6,524 nucleotides of DNA, taken from NCBI GenBank assembly GCA_945906835.1, contig CAMDRL010000075.1:1-6524 (forward strand), read 5' to 3'. The position numbers and the translations under genes are program-made. This DNA comes from Rickettsia typhi. GTDB lineage: Bacteria > Pseudomonadota > Alphaproteobacteria > Rickettsiales > UBA1997. Numbering within the stretch: position 1 is the first letter of the stretch; each line of letters opens with the position of its first letter. Of this stretch, positions 5,280-6,524 are shown piece after piece. Under the pieces are notes generated by a model. The model was not told the origin of the DNA. It ran no database searches and worked only from the letters and a program-made list of their open reading frames with translations.

Positions 5280-5558
5280 TTAGTTTTTAACTTCTTCTGA
5301 TTTAACTTCAGCAGCTTTAGCTTTTTTAGCTTTTTTAGCTTTAGGAGCGGCTTTTTCTTCAGCATTAACTTCAGTTGCAGCAGCAACTGGAGTAGCGGTT
5401 TTAGCAGCAACTGGAGCAGCAGCCTTAGCAGCAGGAGCAGCAACTGGAGCAGCAGCCTTAGCAGCAGGAGCAGCAACTGGGGCAACAGCTTTAACTTCAG
5501 CAGCGTTAGCGTTAGCAGCGAATAAAACTGCAGCAAGAACTAGTGATAATTTTTTCAT
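5280..5558 (-). CDS. Small exported Ala/Lys-rich repeat protein, function unknown
   Basis: This 92-residue protein begins with a convincing Sec signal peptide: basic MKK, a hydrophobic core LSLVLAAVLFAA and a signal peptidase I site at ANANA|AEV (after residue 19). The mature part of about 73 residues is low-complexity. Two exact 11-residue repeats APVAAPAAKAA (26-36, 37-47) are followed by degenerate PVAA copies (49-52, 57-60), then a Lys-rich C-terminus with KAKKAKKAKAAE and an acidic end. It is probably periplasmic or surface-exposed and very basic; such sequences may bind envelope polymers or nucleic acid, but no domain is recognisable and function is not assigned. Another frame over the same bases gives an implausible Leu-only protein, whereas this frame has signal peptide, leader and terminator. 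It is a single-gene unit with a promoter candidate near 5686-5713. Confidence 0.85.
   Translation of the reverse strand: MKKLSLVLAAVLFAANANAAEVKAVAPVAAPAAKAAAPVAAPAAKAAAPVAAKTATPVAAATEVNAEEKAAPKAKKAKKAKAAEVKSEEVKN
5410..5475. repeat. 33-base tandem repeat inside the Ala/Lys-rich gene
   Basis: Bases 5410-5442 and 5443-5475 are identical 33-base units, each starting ACTGGAGCAGCAGCC on the plus strand. Partial copies flank them (ACTGGGGCAAC from 5476, TTAGCAGCA before 5410). Each unit encodes 11 residues, so gain or loss of a unit keeps the frame. Complete identity at silent positions indicates recent duplication or ongoing slippage. Confidence 0.9.
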
Positions 5559-5590
5559 TTTAACAAACCAAAAATTTGATTTTAATAATT

Positions 5591-5654
5591 ACTAACTATT
5601 TCTAGTTAGTTCCTCAAGGAAATATTTGGCTTCGTGGTTTTTTAGAAAAAACCA
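5591..5654 (-). promoter_or_regulatory. Hairpin-rich 5' leader of the Ala/Lys-rich gene
   Basis: Between the candidate promoter and the start codon at 5558 are three consecutive perfect inverted repeats: a 9-base-arm palindrome at 5635-5654 (TGGTTTTTT-AG-AAAAAACCA as read on plus), TTCCT-CA-AGGAA at 5610-5621, and ACTAACTA-TTTC-TAGTTAGT at 5591-5610. The last two share base 5610. Together they would form a run of stem-loops in a leader of about 120 bases. It may stabilise the mRNA, control translation or bind a regulator; I do not recognise it as a known riboswitch. No Shine-Dalgarno sequence is visible before the ATG. Confidence 0.5.
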
Positions 5655-5685
5655 ACAATTTAAATAACCCAAAGAGCTGACGCAC

Positions 5686-5713
5686 AAAATAGAAACCCTT
5701 TTTTGTTTGTCAA
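5686..5713 (-). promoter_or_regulatory. Promoter candidate for the Ala/Lys-rich gene
   Basis: On the minus strand a perfect TTGACA (5713-5708) is followed after 16 bases by TATTTT (5691-5686, four of six to TATAAT). Transcription would start near 5679 and give a leader of about 120 bases that contains the hairpins at 5591-5654. TTGACA lies within an inverted repeat GTTTGTC (5705-5711) / GACAAAC (5732-5738), which could be an operator or chance. The rest of the 5559-5800 gap shows no gene. Confidence 0.5.
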
Positions 5714-5800
5714 ATGAGATTTTAAAAATGAGACAAACCCTTCTTTGGTTTATTTGGCAAATTTAATATCATTTATAATCGATTTTTCTTCTTTTTGCGA

Positions 5801-6524
5801 CTAAATTTTAAATCTCCGTCTAATCATAAAAATTATTAGAAACCATATAATTGAGCATAAGATGATTTGAAGAAAATTGAAGGTGATGTGCAAAAATAGA
5901 TAATCATTCATTGCGCCTATCATATCTTATGCTCTGTAAGTCTCTGGCAAAGCAAAAGATAGTGGTCCTAATGTGCTTGTTAGTGATAGAATTAAAGATT
6001 TTGACCAAAAATAATTGCCAGTATTCGCAAAGAAATATGAAGCATTTAACTCAAATCCAAGGCAAAAGATCCAAAAGAGCCAGCGAAATGGTTTCATTAA
6101 ATTTGTGCCATAATCTGTAACTGTTTCGTGAATTTTAGAGCTTATTTTTTCTGGACCCTCTTTAGAAAAACAACTTATGGACTTAAGATGGTTGTTGTAG
6201 CGAGTTTTTAGTTCAAGAGCATGAAACAAAATAACCCCATGTTCATAACCCGCATCGGAGCATGCTTTTACTAAGGCTCGAAAAGATCCCAAAGCTTCGC
6301 TGCTATCTGTCTTTCTAAAAATTGGACTCTCAAAATCAACATTACAACTGCTAAACTTAATATTGCTTATTTTTGGAGCATTTTCAAATGTGACCTTAGA
6401 AAAAATTGCGCATGAATTAAATTCACAATTTTGAAATGAGCTAGATTTTATGGTTGAGTTGTCGATTATTAAGAGACTGTCGCAAAATCAACCCAATAAA
6501 CTATAAAAAAATCTCTTAAAGAAA
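5801..6524 (-). pseudogene. Broken pentapeptide-repeat-like membrane protein gene (runs off the right edge)
   Basis: One minus-strand frame reads from about 6487 to a TAG at 5803-5801, interrupted only by TAA at 5929-5927; a TGA at 6490-6488 lies upstream in the same frame. The first part has Phe/Cys-spaced repeats (SSFQNCEF, KVTFENA, IKFSSCNVDF), resembling a degenerate pentapeptide-repeat beta-helix. Next comes EALGSFRALVKACSDAGYEHG and FHALELK, then DYGTNLMKPFRWLFWIFCLG leading into membrane helices. After the TAA the frame continues for 41 sense codons with a further membrane helix and the basic end MIRRRFKI. Membrane-anchored pentapeptide proteins commonly end in a helix plus a basic RxRFxI-like tail, so the TAA appears to cut off a genuine C-terminus. 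No ATG, GTG or TTG occurs between the TGA and TTG at 6292. The original function is unknown; perhaps a channel-like or signalling membrane protein. Readthrough or sequencing error are alternatives. Confidence 0.72.

Noticed and set aside
5267..5536. Minus-strand frame encoding almost only Leu and Lys
   Set aside because: It is a shifted reading of the GCA/GCT-rich Ala repeat gene, which has the signal peptide and the better termini.
5705..5738. GTTTGTC/GACAAAC inverted repeat as a terminator for the pseudogene
   Set aside because: A 20-base AT-rich loop and no T-run on the minus-strand exit side; it is mentioned only as a possible operator.
5898..5912. GATAATCATTCATT, resembling half a Fur box
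   Set aside because: It lies inside the pseudogene's C-terminal coding frame, not upstream of a gene, and only part of the Fur-box consensus matches.
6488..6490. TGA read as Trp (code change), which would extend the right-end gene
   Set aside because: All Trp codons in the intact genes here are TGG and none of those genes contains an in-frame TGA, so recoding has no support; mutation or frameshift is simpler.

Overview
The window is AT-rich (clearly below 40% G+C by eye) and reads as chromosomal DNA of an alphaproteobacterium, probably Rickettsiales-like or another low-G+C, host-associated or streamlined lineage. The basis is protein style: a Fur/Mur-type regulator without the usual Cys pairs, an APH-fold homoserine kinase of the alphaproteobacterial type, a System I cytochrome c maturation pair (CcmD/CcmE) away from other ccm genes, and a PlsC with HQSMWE and FPQGTR. 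Start codons mostly lack a visible Shine-Dalgarno sequence and are preceded by A-rich stretches. Genus cannot be fixed from this window.

Layout, left to right. Bases 1-71 (minus) hold the first 23 codons of guaB (IMP dehydrogenase). Bases 72-348 are a divergent regulatory gap containing two inverted 26-base copies of one sequence. Bases 349-1617 (plus) are a two-gene unit, fur and a HEMAH zinc-metallopeptidase-like gene, 3 bases apart. Bases 1618-1785 hold a long imperfect palindrome. Bases 1786-3472 (plus) are thrB and pgeF. Bases 3492-3567 (minus) are tRNA-Phe(GAA). A roughly 100-base palindromic element at 3649-3748 lies before ccmD, a 45-codon gene, which overlaps ccmE (3909-4346). The ccmE stop overlaps the stop of convergent plsC (4343-5047, minus), with tRNA-Thr(TGT) just upstream of plsC. 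A clear intrinsic terminator (5224-5257) ends a small exported Ala/Lys-rich repeat protein gene (5280-5558, minus), which has a promoter candidate and a hairpin-rich leader up to about 5713. The right end (5801-6524, minus) is the remnant of a pentapeptide-repeat-like membrane protein gene broken by in-frame stops.

The genes are mostly housekeeping: purine synthesis, metal-responsive regulation, threonine synthesis, cell-wall editing/purine salvage, haem delivery to cytochrome c, phospholipid synthesis and translation. The less ordinary content is the short palindromic elements in three intergenic gaps, the uncharacterised metallopeptidase-like partner of fur, the alanine-rich secreted protein with its structured leader, and the pseudogene, whose lost C-terminal membrane segment is still readable in frame past a stop. 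No mobile-element gene, CRISPR array or new defence system is visible.
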